A DNA stretch of 7,256 bases from Methylococcaceae bacterium NSP1-2 (GCA_002256685.1 NQJH01000084.1:1-7256); one strand, 5' to 3'. Numbered from the stretch's first letter, positions 1 to 6,588 are shown. Notes: generated by a model not told the origin, from the letters alone. Numbers and translations: made by a program.

Positions 1-1
1 T

Positions 2-160
2 TACAATGTTTTTTGGAGTGCTGATCGATTCTCTGATGAACACGCTATCGAAGCAGGGGTTAATGTGTTAATTAACAACGAATTAGTAACAACGGTTAAT
101 TGCGCTGGTGAAAATATTGTCAACAATCTTGAAGGCATTGATCTGAAACCAACGGAATAA
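2..160 (+). CDS. C-terminal fragment of an unrecognised protein (5' end outside window)
   Basis: An open frame enters from the left edge and ends at TAA 158-160, giving about 52 C-terminal residues that begin YNVFWSADRF and end EGIDLKPTE. The fragment is acidic and mixed in character, with no membrane segment, repeat or motif that I recognise. It has a single cysteine in the stretch VTTVNCAGEN. I cannot name a family. The frame is probably real because it runs uninterrupted from the edge to a stop that abuts the convergent hemA stop with only 5 bp between. That compact tail-to-tail arrangement leaves no room for a separate terminator. An AT-rich inverted repeat (AATTAAC 70-76 and GTTAATT 95-101) lies inside the frame; it has no T-run and looks incidental. 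Chance readthrough of a non-coding stretch is the alternative. Confidence 0.55.
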   Translation, partial: YNVFWSADRFSDEHAIEAGVNVLINNELVTTVNCAGENIVNNLEGIDLKPTE

Positions 161-165
161 GCGGG

Positions 166-1425
166 TTAATTGTTTGAATCTGGCAGTTTAAAAATTTCGC
201 GGGCGGCAGTCATTATATCGTAGCGTTCGTTTTCGGCAGCGAGACGGATTTGGGTGCTGGGTGTGTGTATCAGTTTGTTGGTTAAACTGTGTGCTAAGCG
301 ATTCAATGCCTCTTCCGGTGAAACCCCATTTTTTAATGAGGCGAGAGCTTTTTGTAACACTTCATCACGGGCTTGTTCAGCTTGATGTCGGTAATCTCGA
401 ATAGTGGATTGCGCCCCTTGAGCGCGTAACCACGCTAAAAAATAATCCACTTGCGTGTCGATGATTTCTTCGGCTTGTTCTGCTGCCTGACGGCGCGAGT
501 TCATGTTTTGGGTGATGGTGTGCTGTAAGTCATCAACGGTGTATAAATACACGTCACGCAGTTGCTCAACTTCGGCTTCAATATCACGCGGTACGGCTAA
601 ATCAACCATGAACATGGGTTTATGTTTGCGTTTTTTTAACGCACTTTCTACCCGTCCTTTGCCAAGTATGGGCAGTTGACTGGCGGTTGAAGAAATCACA
701 ATGTCGGCTTCAGCAAGGTGATTGGGTAGTTCTGATAAATCAATCGCGTACCCGTTAAACTGCATCGCTAAAGCATGGGCTTTATCGTAGGTACGATTAG
801 CGATAATAATGCGCCCTATGCCTTGTTGCGATAAATGCCGCGCCGCGAGTTCAATGGTTTCACCTGCACCGATCAGTAAAGCAGTTTGTTCGCTGAGTTT
901 GTCAAAAATTTGTTGCGCGAGTTGCACGGCGGCGAATGCCACAGACACAGGGCTAGAACCAATAGCGGTGTCAGTGCGAACTTTTTTAGCGGCAGTAAAA
1001 GTGTGTTGAAATAATTTACCGAGGCGTTTGCCTAGCGTACCGGCTTCGAATGCGGCTTGATAGGCGGTTTTCATTTGCCCTAGTATCTGCGGTTCACCCA
1101 GAATCATCGAGTCTAGTCCACAGGCGACACGGAATAAATGCCGGCACACGGATTTGTCGGTATAGCTGTATAGGTAAGGAGTAAAGTCGGTGGGATTGAT
1201 GTCTTTATTTCGTGCTACCCAATCAATCAGCACTTGTTGATTACCCGTGGTAGTGCAGTAAAACTCAGTGCGGTTACAGGTGGAAAGAATTGCTGCCTCG
1301 TTGATTTCTTTGAGTTGCCAGAGATCTTGTAATGCAGATTGCAGCCTGTCTGCTGGAAAAACGAGACGTTCACGAATGGAAACGGGTGCGGTATTGTAGT
1401 TAATACCTACTGCAAGAAATGTCAT
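166..1425 (-). CDS. hemA: Glutamyl-tRNA reductase
   Basis: This enzyme reduces glutamyl-tRNA(Glu) with NADPH to glutamate-1-semialdehyde, the first committed step of C5-pathway tetrapyrrole (heme) synthesis in the cytosol. The 419 residues match the usual gammaproteobacterial length. Visible marks are the N-terminal MTFLAVGINYNTAPVSIRE, the catalytic nucleophile Cys50 in STCNRTE, a conserved His96, the GLDSMILGEPQILGQMK block at 103-119, the GAGET nucleotide-binding loop at 186-190 and the downstream VDLAVPRDIE motif. A helical C-terminal dimerisation region follows. The ATG at 1425-1423 is fixed on the upstream side by an in-frame TAA at 1431-1429. Its own Shine-Dalgarno is poor, with only AAAG nearby. 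The gene is divergent from the TPR-lolB-ispE cluster. Unlike the common hemA-prfA order, its downstream neighbour is a convergent unrelated gene, so hemA appears to be the last or only gene of its transcript. Confidence 0.97.
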   Translation of the reverse strand: MTFLAVGINYNTAPVSIRERLVFPADRLQSALQDLWQLKEINEAAILSTCNRTEFYCTTTGNQQVLIDWVARNKDINPTDFTPYLYSYTDKSVCRHLFRVACGLDSMILGEPQILGQMKTAYQAAFEAGTLGKRLGKLFQHTFTAAKKVRTDTAIGSSPVSVAFAAVQLAQQIFDKLSEQTALLIGAGETIELAARHLSQQGIGRIIIANRTYDKAHALAMQFNGYAIDLSELPNHLAEADIVISSTASQLPILGKGRVESALKKRKHKPMFMVDLAVPRDIEAEVEQLRDVYLYTVDDLQHTITQNMNSRRQAAEQAEEIIDTQVDYFLAWLRAQGAQSTIRDYRHQAEQARDEVLQKALASLKNGVSPEEALNRLAHSLTNKLIHTPSTQIRLAAENERYDIMTAAREIFKLPDSNN

Positions 1426-1438
1426 AAGTTAGCTTTAA

Positions 1439-1453
1439 GGTTCAAAGTTCAAG
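1439..1453. repeat. Short tandem GTTCAA heptamer in the hemA leader
   Basis: The stretch GGTTCAAAGTTCAAG contains two adjacent copies of a heptamer (GTTCAAA, then GTTCAAG). On the hemA strand it reads CTTGAACTTTGAACC and lies just 5' of the start codon. It could be a remnant of a simple tandem repeat or a binding site. Two copies are too few to decide. Confidence 0.3.
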
Positions 1454-1483
1454 ATACAAAAAGACCAAAGGGGGATTTTTCAT
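1442..1483 (-). CDS. Possible 13-residue leader peptide upstream of hemA
   Basis: In the hemA leader, an ATG at 1483-1481 opens a 13-codon frame (MKNPPLVFLYLEL) that ends at TGA 1444-1442, 16 nt before the hemA ATG and in a different frame. An AAGG Shine-Dalgarno-like sequence about 7 nt upstream is better than the one in front of hemA itself. That layout would suit translational coupling or a regulatory leader peptide. There is no run of codons for a telling amino acid, and a frame this short arises easily by chance. It is recorded only as a candidate. Confidence 0.2.
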   Translation of the reverse strand: MKNPPLVFLYLEL

Positions 1484-1498
1484 TGTGTGCCTTAGTAG

Positions 1499-1527
1499 TT
1501 GATTTTTACATATTATGGGGGTCTATT
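1499..1527 (+). promoter_or_regulatory. Candidate sigma-70 promoter for the TPR-lolB-ispE cluster
   Basis: TTGATT (1499-1504) and TCTATT (1522-1527) are separated by 17 bp, and each matches consensus at 4 of 6 bases. Transcription would start about 100 nt ahead of the GTG at 1636. A TATAGT box at 1599-1604 is a better -10 but has no acceptable -35 before it. No other strong promoter is evident in the 210-bp divergent region. Confidence 0.25.
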
Positions 1528-1553
1528 CTAAGAAATATACTGGTTTTATCCAA
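1525..1553 (-). promoter_or_regulatory. Candidate sigma-70 promoter for hemA
   Basis: On the minus strand, TTGGAT (1553-1548) is followed after a 17-bp spacer by TAGAAT (1530-1525). The -10 matches the consensus at 5 of 6 bases, while the -35 matches at only 3 of 6. Transcription would begin near 1518, giving a leader of about 93 nt that includes the possible short ORF. It overlaps the candidate promoter reading the other way. Confidence 0.35.
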
Positions 1554-1635
1554 ATGTAATAAATCACCTGTCTAAATCCCCTCGTTTTTCTGCTAATCTA
1601 TAGTTAATTATTTGTGTCATAGGGTGGGTTGTTGA

Positions 1636-3381
1636 GTGTTAATTTTTAGAGTGTTTTTCGTAGTAGGCATCGTTTTGCTGAATAGTTGCGCAGGTTCGCC
1701 GGAGAAGGTGAATAAGCCATACAAATCAACTGCATCCGTTAAAGTAACAGAGACTAAAGACAAAAACCGACAAAAAGAAGCAAAAACAGACATCGACCCT
1801 GATGTACTGTTTATGTTGCTGACGGCAGAGATTGCTGGACAAAGAGAACAGTATGATGTGGCTCTTGAGGGCTATATGGAAGCGGCTAAGCGGGTGAATG
1901 ATCCGCGTTTTGCTGAAAGAGCCGCCGTGATTGCTATGTATATGAAAGATAGCAAAAAAACCCAAGAGGCGGTGTCGTTATGGCTAAAGGATGATGCTAA
2001 AAATCTGAATGCCAGAAAAATTGCTACGTTAGCCGCACTTCGGTCAAATGATAAGCCGCAGGCTATTGAGCATTTGTCGGTACTACTCAAAGCGGATCCT
2101 GCTAGTTTTGAAAGCACATTGCTTGAACTGTCAGCGGTGTTACAAAAAGAAGAAAAACTCGATGTGGTTTACGATACCTTGACGATGATGTCGCAAAAGT
2201 ATCCAAATCAAGCAGTTATTTATTTTGTCCAGTCGTTGTTAGCCATACAGGTAAAAAATGGGGCTTTGGCTGAGCAACAGATACAAAAAGCCTTGAAAAT
2301 ACAACCAGATTGGGATAAAGCCTTAATTCTTCAGGCGCAAATAGCGATGCTGTCTGGCGATATGAACAAGGCAAAAACAACGATAAAAAATGCCAGTATC
2401 AAGTACCCCAACAATGAGAAAATTAAAAAGTTGTTGGCACAGATGTTAATAAAATCGGAAAACTATAAAGAAGCGGGTGAAATTTATCGGCAATTGATCG
2501 CCGCTAATCCGAAAGATATTGAAAGCGAAGTGACCTTAGCATTAGTGTATCTACAGTTAGATCAGGACGAACAGGCGGAAGAAATTTTTACTAAATTGCT
2601 GGAATTGCCTGACTGGCAATATCAAGCCCGTTTTTATCTAGGCAAAATAGCAGAAAAACACCAAGATATTGATCAAGCATTAGCTTGGTTTGATAAAGTA
2701 ACCGAGGGTGATTTTGCATTTGATGCCTCGCTGGAAGCGGTGTCTTTACTGATAAAAAATAAACAATTCGAGGCAGCCAATGTTCGATTGACTGCGTTGC
2801 CTAATCGATTCCCCAAACAAAAACAGCGTATTTTGTTAATTCAGGCAGAGATGTACAGCCAGCAAAAACAATACGCCAAGGCTTTCGACTTGTTGACTAG
2901 CGCACTCGCTGAACAGCCCGATCAACCAGAATTATTATATACACGGGCGTTAATCGCCGAGCATTTGAATAAAAAGGATGTCTTAGAAAAGGATTTAAAA
3001 CAAATTTTGGCAAAAGAACCCGATAATGTTGAGGCATTAAATGCACTAGGCTATAGCTTATTGGATGATCCTAAACGTTATGCTGAAGCAGAAGTTTATT
3101 TGCAAAAAGCCTTTAAATTGCGCCCCGATGAAGCGGTGATTATGGACAGCTATGGGTGGTTACAATTTAAAATGGGGCGTACTCAAATCGCCTTGGATTA
3201 TTTGCAACGCGCTTACGCGAAACAACAAGAAAATGAAATAGCCGCTCATATTGCCGAGGTGTTATGGGCATTGGGCAGAAAGGATGAGGCTAAAAAATTA
3301 TTTAATAAAGCTATTAAAGATTCGCCAGAAGATGAATATCTATTGGATTTTCAACAACGAATTTTAAATAAAGCGAAATAA
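1636..3381 (+). CDS. TPR-repeat outer-membrane lipoprotein, LbcA-like
   Basis: A 581-residue secreted lipoprotein. The first 17 residues form a short hydrophobic signal ending in a lipobox (LNSC), so the lipidated residue would be Cys18. The next residue is Ala, not Asp, which favours export to the outer membrane. A charged Lys-rich linker (about 22-52) leads into a helical array of tetratricopeptide repeats from about 55 to the end. Clear repeats lie near 262-295, 296-330, 332-360, 400-430, 432-462, 464-498 and 500-533, and there is a recognisable C-terminal block NALGYSLLD, MDSYGWLQF, VLWALGRKDEA. The start is GTG, forced by an in-frame TGA directly before it (1633-1635), with AGGG at 1621-1624 as a weak ribosome site. 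Known background: the positional counterpart in Pseudomonas aeruginosa, PA4667, is LbcA, the lipoprotein partner of the periplasmic protease CtpA. Function here is inferred from position, length and architecture. Another TPR scaffold role is possible. Confidence 0.88.
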   Translation: MLIFRVFFVVGIVLLNSCAGSPEKVNKPYKSTASVKVTETKDKNRQKEAKTDIDPDVLFMLLTAEIAGQREQYDVALEGYMEAAKRVNDPRFAERAAVIAMYMKDSKKTQEAVSLWLKDDAKNLNARKIATLAALRSNDKPQAIEHLSVLLKADPASFESTLLELSAVLQKEEKLDVVYDTLTMMSQKYPNQAVIYFVQSLLAIQVKNGALAEQQIQKALKIQPDWDKALILQAQIAMLSGDMNKAKTTIKNASIKYPNNEKIKKLLAQMLIKSENYKEAGEIYRQLIAANPKDIESEVTLALVYLQLDQDEQAEEIFTKLLELPDWQYQARFYLGKIAEKHQDIDQALAWFDKVTEGDFAFDASLEAVSLLIKNKQFEAANVRLTALPNRFPKQKQRILLIQAEMYSQQKQYAKAFDLLTSALAEQPDQPELLYTRALIAEHLNKKDVLEKDLKQILAKEPDNVEALNALGYSLLDDPKRYAEAEVYLQKAFKLRPDEAVIMDSYGWLQFKMGRTQIALDYLQRAYAKQQENEIAAHIAEVLWALGRKDEAKKLFNKAIKDSPEDEYLLDFQQRILNKAK

Positions 3382-3383
3382 TT

Positions 3384-3962
3384 GTGCTGTATTCTAAAGC
3401 AAGAGTAATCCTCTGGGGATGTTGGGTGTTGTTATTGTCGGGCTGTTCTTTTTTTACCGTAGAACCCCCTAGCATCCCCTATTCAAAAACGGCAACATTG
3501 CCACTCTACAAGCTACAGCAGTGGTCATTTGAAGGCAGATTGTCAATTACAGGACGCACCGATTCTTGGACGGCAAATGTCGATTGGCAACACAGTGCCG
3601 ATAAAGAGCGCGTAAAACTATCAGGTCCCTTAGGACAAGGGGCTACGCTGATTCAATTGAGTAAAGGCATTGTGACTATCGATAGGGGCGATGGTAAAGT
3701 GCAAACTTCAAACCAACCCGAAGCCTTTATCAATCAGCAACTGGGGCTATTTGTCCCTGTGCAGTCATTACGCTATTGGGTCATTGGTTTACCTGAACCG
3801 AATCAAAATTTTGTCGAGACGGCAACCGGCTTTAAACAAGCAGGTTGGCTGATCGAATACAAACAAATGCAAGCCGTCAAAACGACTACTATGCCTTACA
3901 AAATTAACGTGACGAACGAGCAAGTCAAATTAAAATTAATCGTCGATGAGTGGCTTTTATAA
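3384..3962 (+). CDS. lolB: Outer-membrane lipoprotein receptor LolB
   Basis: LolB is itself an outer-membrane lipoprotein. It accepts lipoproteins from the periplasmic carrier LolA and inserts them into the inner leaflet of the outer membrane. The 192-residue product has a signal peptide with a textbook lipobox (LSGC, lipidated Cys21; +2 Ser favours outer-membrane sorting). Family marks are WSFEGRLSI (47-55), VDWQH (66-70), the SGPLG loop (80-84) that should carry the protruding hydrophobic residue used in membrane insertion, SLRYWVIGLP (128-137) and the C-terminal KLKLIVDEWLL. The GTG start lies 2 bp after the upstream stop and has no real Shine-Dalgarno, so translation is probably coupled to the TPR gene. 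The only other in-frame candidate before the lipobox would give too short a signal. The stop overlaps the ispE start as TAATG. Confidence 0.92.
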   Translation: MLYSKARVILWGCWVLLLSGCSFFTVEPPSIPYSKTATLPLYKLQQWSFEGRLSITGRTDSWTANVDWQHSADKERVKLSGPLGQGATLIQLSKGIVTIDRGDGKVQTSNQPEAFINQQLGLFVPVQSLRYWVIGLPEPNQNFVETATGFKQAGWLIEYKQMQAVKTTTMPYKINVTNEQVKLKLIVDEWLL

Positions 3963-4843
3963 TGACACAAACCCAAAATAATTCCTCAGGATGGGGGCAA
4001 AAATGGCCCGCCCCTGCAAAATTAAACTTAATGTTAAGAATTGTTGGTCAGCGAGCCGATGGTTATCACTTGCTACAAACCGTGTTTCAATTTGTCGATT
4101 TATGCGATTGGATAAGCTTTCATCCTGCCGATGACGGGCGCGTTTATTTACAAAAAACCCTAGTAGGCGTTGCCGAAGCCGATGATTTAACCATCAGAGC
4201 AGCAAACTTGTTAAAAGCTGAAACAGGCTGTTCTTTAGGCGTGTGCATAGACGTAGAAAAAAATTTACCGATGGGCGGCGGTCTTGGCGGCGGCAGTTCT
4301 GATGCCGCAACCACCTTAGTCGTGTTAAATAAATTGTGGGGACTTAATCTTTCAACCGAAAAATTAATGACCTTAGGTCTGTCTTTAGGTGCGGATGTGC
4401 CAATATTTGTCTATGGACATTCAGCATGGGCAGAAGGTGTTGGGGAAAAGATAGAAGAAATAAATGTTGCAGAACAATGGGTTGTTATTATTAAGCCCGA
4501 TTGTCATGTTAATACAGGAGAAATTTTTTCAGCTAAAGAATTGACACGCGATAGTAAATCAATCAGAATAGCCGACTTTACAGCAGGGCAACACCAAAAT
4601 GATTGTATTGAGGTGGTTTGCCAGCGGTATCCATTCGTTCAGAATGCTTTAGTTGATCTATCTGAGTTTTCAGAAGCAAGATTAACTGGAACAGGAGCGT
4701 GTGTTTTTGCACAGTTTGATTCAAAAGAATCAGCGGTCAGAGCCTATCAGTCACTTGAAAGTAAGTGGCAGGTTTATCTGGCGAAAGGCATAAACGAATC
4801 GCCTTTGTTTACAAAGCTCCGAATGGATGGCTATCTATCATGA
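3962..4843 (+). CDS. ispE: 4-diphosphocytidyl-2-C-methyl-D-erythritol kinase
   Basis: IspE is a cytosolic GHMP-family kinase. It phosphorylates 4-diphosphocytidyl-2-C-methyl-D-erythritol with ATP in the MEP pathway to isoprenoid precursors. From the ATG at 3962 the product is 293 residues, slightly longer than the roughly 283 of E. coli because of a short polar N-terminal extension. Visible motifs are PAPAKLNLML with catalytic Lys20, the glycine-rich ATP loop PMGGGLGGGSSDAA (103-116), GADVPIFVYG with the catalytic-base Asp145, and the C-terminal GHMP motif LTGTGACVFA (241-250). The ATG overlaps the lolB stop by one base. An in-frame GTG at 3950 would add four residues but has no ribosome site and deepens the overlap, so it is less likely. 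The stop codon lies only 4 nt before the tRNA, so the 3' end of this mRNA is probably created by tRNA processing. Confidence 0.96.
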   Translation: MTQTQNNSSGWGQKWPAPAKLNLMLRIVGQRADGYHLLQTVFQFVDLCDWISFHPADDGRVYLQKTLVGVAEADDLTIRAANLLKAETGCSLGVCIDVEKNLPMGGGLGGGSSDAATTLVVLNKLWGLNLSTEKLMTLGLSLGADVPIFVYGHSAWAEGVGEKIEEINVAEQWVVIIKPDCHVNTGEIFSAKELTRDSKSIRIADFTAGQHQNDCIEVVCQRYPFVQNALVDLSEFSEARLTGTGACVFAQFDSKESAVRAYQSLESKWQVYLAKGINESPLFTKLRMDGYLS

Positions 4844-4847
4844 TTAT

Positions 4848-4922
4848 TGGGTCGTCGCCAAGCGGTAAGGCACGGGGTTTTGATCTCCGCATACCAAGGT
4901 TCGAATCCTTGCGACCCAGCCA
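4848..4922 (+). tRNA. tRNA-Gln (anticodon TTG)
   Basis: A complete 75-nt cloverleaf with encoded CCA. The acceptor TGGGTCG (4848-4854) pairs with CGACCCA (4912-4918), and the discriminator is G4919 followed by CCA at 4920-4922. The D arm is GCC/GGC with loop AAGCGGTAA. The anticodon stem CGGGG (4873-4877) pairs with CTCCG (4885-4889) with one G-T wobble, and the loop TTTTGAT carries anticodon TTG at 4880-4882. The T arm is CAAGG, TTCGAAT, CCTTG. The U1-A72 first pair is typical of bacterial tRNA-Gln. It lies 4 nt after ispE and 36 nt before prs with no separate promoter visible, so it is likely cut by RNase P and 3' nucleases from a mixed mRNA-tRNA transcript. Confidence 0.98.
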
Positions 4923-4958
4923 TTATTTATTTCCACTAAACTCTATTGGGAGTCTTGA

Positions 4959-5912
4959 ATGAGTGACACCTCTATGATGGTGTTTTCTGGAAACGCTAAC
5001 CTTGCTTTATCGGAAGGAATCGTTAAGAGTCTCAATATGCGCCTAGGGATGGCAACAGTCGGTAGATTCAGTGATGGCGAAATTGCCATAGAGATTGAAG
5101 AGAATGTGCGCGGCAAAGATGTTTTTGTTATTCAGCCGACTTGTTCTCCTACCAATGAAAACCTAATGGAATTGCTAGTGATGATTGATGCGCTTAAAAG
5201 AGCATCCGCATCACGAATTACAGCGGTTGTGCCGTATTACGGCTACGCACGGCAAGATAGACGCTCACGATCAGCGCGTGTACCCATCAGTGCCAAGTTA
5301 GTTGCAAGAATGCTTGAGCAAGCAGGCGCACATCGGTTGTTAACAGTTGATCTACATGCTGAACAAATTCAAGGATTTTTTGATATACCTGTTGATAATG
5401 TGTACTCATCACCCATTCTTTTAGGCGATGTGTGGCGGCAACAATATCAAAATCTAATTGTGGTTTCGCCTGATGTTGGTGGTGTAGTAAGAGCCAGAGC
5501 CTTGGCTAAACGCCTAAATGACGCAGACCTTGCCATTATAGATAAACGTAGACCTAAAGCTAATGTGTCTGAAATTATGCACATTATTGGTGATGTCGAT
5601 GGACGTACCTGTGTATTGGTTGATGACTTAGTCGATACGGCGGGGACTTTATGTCACGCAGCGGCGGCATTAAAAAAACACGGTGCTGTTAAAGTCGTTG
5701 CCTACTGCACACATGCCGTCTTATCAGGGTCTGCTATGAAAAATATCAATGCCTCTGAACTTGATGAATTAGTGGTAACGGATACTATCCCGTTAAGGCA
5801 GGATGCAATTGAATCAGGAAAAATAAGACAGTTAAGCGTAGCAGAAATGCTAGCCGAAACAATAAGACGTATCGCAGTGGGTGAGTCAGTCAGTTCGCTC
5901 TATGTAGATTAA
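4959..5912 (+). CDS. prs: Ribose-phosphate pyrophosphokinase (PRPP synthase)
   Basis: Prs transfers pyrophosphate from ATP to ribose 5-phosphate, making PRPP for purine, pyrimidine, NAD, histidine and tryptophan synthesis in the cytosol. The 317 residues match class I enzymes (E. coli has 315). Motifs in order are GRFSDGE (35-41), PYYGYARQDR (92-101), ARVPISAK (106-113), DLHAEQIQGFFD with catalytic His133 (131-142), the flexible catalytic loop KRRPKAN (196-202) and the PRPP-binding loop VDDLVDTAGT (221-230). The ATG has a good Shine-Dalgarno, GGGAG at 4948-4952, with a 6-nt gap. No terminator or strong promoter is visible between the tRNA and prs, so prs mRNA probably begins with a processed 5' end downstream of tRNA-Gln, or arises from a promoter further upstream. 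The enzyme works as a hexamer in this family. Confidence 0.98.
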   Translation: MSDTSMMVFSGNANLALSEGIVKSLNMRLGMATVGRFSDGEIAIEIEENVRGKDVFVIQPTCSPTNENLMELLVMIDALKRASASRITAVVPYYGYARQDRRSRSARVPISAKLVARMLEQAGAHRLLTVDLHAEQIQGFFDIPVDNVYSSPILLGDVWRQQYQNLIVVSPDVGGVVRARALAKRLNDADLAIIDKRRPKANVSEIMHIIGDVDGRTCVLVDDLVDTAGTLCHAAAALKKHGAVKVVAYCTHAVLSGSAMKNINASELDELVVTDTIPLRQDAIESGKIRQLSVAEMLAETIRRIAVGESVSSLYVD

Positions 5913-5935
5913 CAGTTGCCGATTGAGAATTTAGT

Positions 5936-5961
5936 GTGCGTGTTTTAAAGCACGCGCTTTT
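5936..5961 (+). terminator. Terminator-like hairpin between prs and rplY
   Basis: In the 71-bp prs-rplY gap, arms 5936-5944 and 5949-5957 form a 9-bp stem (core GCGTG with CACGC, two G-T pairs) closed by a TTAA loop. The stem is followed by TTTT (5958-5961) and then G. The T-run is short, so termination is probably partial. This would reduce prs-to-rplY readthrough, or act as leader structure for rplY. No convincing promoter for rplY is visible downstream of the hairpin. A TTGAGA box at 5923-5928 has no good -10. Confidence 0.5.
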
Positions 5962-5983
5962 GAACAAAAAAGAGTGAGGAAAA

Positions 5984-6586
5984 ATGTCTAACGTATTTGA
6001 ATTTGTTGCCGAAAGTCGTGGGCAATCAGGTAAAAGCGCAGCAAAAAGAGCGCGTCGCATCGGTAATGTACCAGCAGTGATATACGGTGGGCATAAAGAG
6101 CCACAAATGCTGATGCTCAATCACAATGAAGTCATTAAACATCTTGAACATGAAGCGGTTTATTCGCATGTGTTAGATGTCACTGTTGACGGAAAAACAG
6201 AAAAAGCCATTTTAAAAGGCGTACAACGTAACCCTGCAAGATTTCAAGTTCAACACTTGGACTTCCTGCGCGTTGATATGACCGAAACAGTAAAAGTACA
6301 TGTTCCTTTACATTTTACTAATGAAAATATAGGCGTTGGTGGTAAAAAAGGCGGTATCGCTGCTCATTCCATGACAGATGTAGAAGTCACTTGCTTACCT
6401 TCAGCATTGCCTGAATACATTGAAGTCGACTTATCGACTTTAGATATCGGTGAAACCCTGCATCTTTCTGATCTGGTATTACCAGCAGGCGTTAGCCTTG
6501 TCGTATTAGCGCAAGGTCCAGAACACAATTTACCTGTCGTTTCTATGATGGCTTCAAAAGCGACTAAAGACGATACTGCTGCTTAA
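5984..6586 (+). CDS. rplY: Large-subunit ribosomal protein bL25, long CTC/TL5 form
   Basis: bL25 binds 5S rRNA in the central protuberance of the 50S subunit. The 200-residue product is the two-domain form. The N-terminal L25 beta-barrel (about 1-95) contains the basic rRNA-binding segment GKSAAKRARRIGNVPAVIYG. The C-terminal CTC/TL5 domain (about 100-187) includes VHVPLHFTNEN, VEVTCLPSALPEYIEVDLS and GETLHLSDL. A disordered acidic tail ends the protein. E. coli has only the short form of about 94 residues. The ATG follows a purine-rich GTGAGGA with unusually tight spacing (about 4 nt). The 5' leader contains the hairpin at 5936-5957. A second weak pairing (CTTTT 5957-5961 with AAAAG near 5968-5972) could compete with its T-run. 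Autogenous control of rplY has been described in gammaproteobacteria, but nothing here proves it. pth follows after 2 bp. Confidence 0.96.
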   Translation: MSNVFEFVAESRGQSGKSAAKRARRIGNVPAVIYGGHKEPQMLMLNHNEVIKHLEHEAVYSHVLDVTVDGKTEKAILKGVQRNPARFQVQHLDFLRVDMTETVKVHVPLHFTNENIGVGGKKGGIAAHSMTDVEVTCLPSALPEYIEVDLSTLDIGETLHLSDLVLPAGVSLVVLAQGPEHNLPVVSMMASKATKDDTAA

Positions 6587-6588
6587 CA

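Noticed and set aside
70..101. AT-rich inverted repeat AATTAAC/GTTAATT considered as a hemA terminator
   Set aside because: The arms are all A/T apart from one pair, the loop is 18 nt and no T-run follows on the hemA strand.
1339..1575. Plus-strand open frame crossing the hemA 5' end and the divergent region
   Set aside because: It lies largely antisense to the conserved hemA N-terminus and shows no recognisable domain; the reading is explained as a shadow.
1471..1581. Inverted pair GGGGATTT (1471-1478) and AAATCCCC (1574-1581)
   Set aside because: The 8-bp arms are about 95 bp apart, with no supporting structure; chance is a sufficient explanation in AT-rich DNA.
3950..3961. In-frame GTG at 3950 as the ispE start, adding four residues
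   Set aside because: There is no ribosome site before it, the overlap with lolB would be larger, and the ATG at 3962 gives the common TAATG junction and a length closer to the family.
4765..4962. Plus-strand open frame spanning the ispE end and the tRNA
   Set aside because: It reads through the whole tRNA-Gln gene and has no plausible function.
5890..6120. Minus-strand open frame across the prs-rplY junction
   Set aside because: It is antisense to the conserved rplY start and the intergenic hairpin, with no motif.
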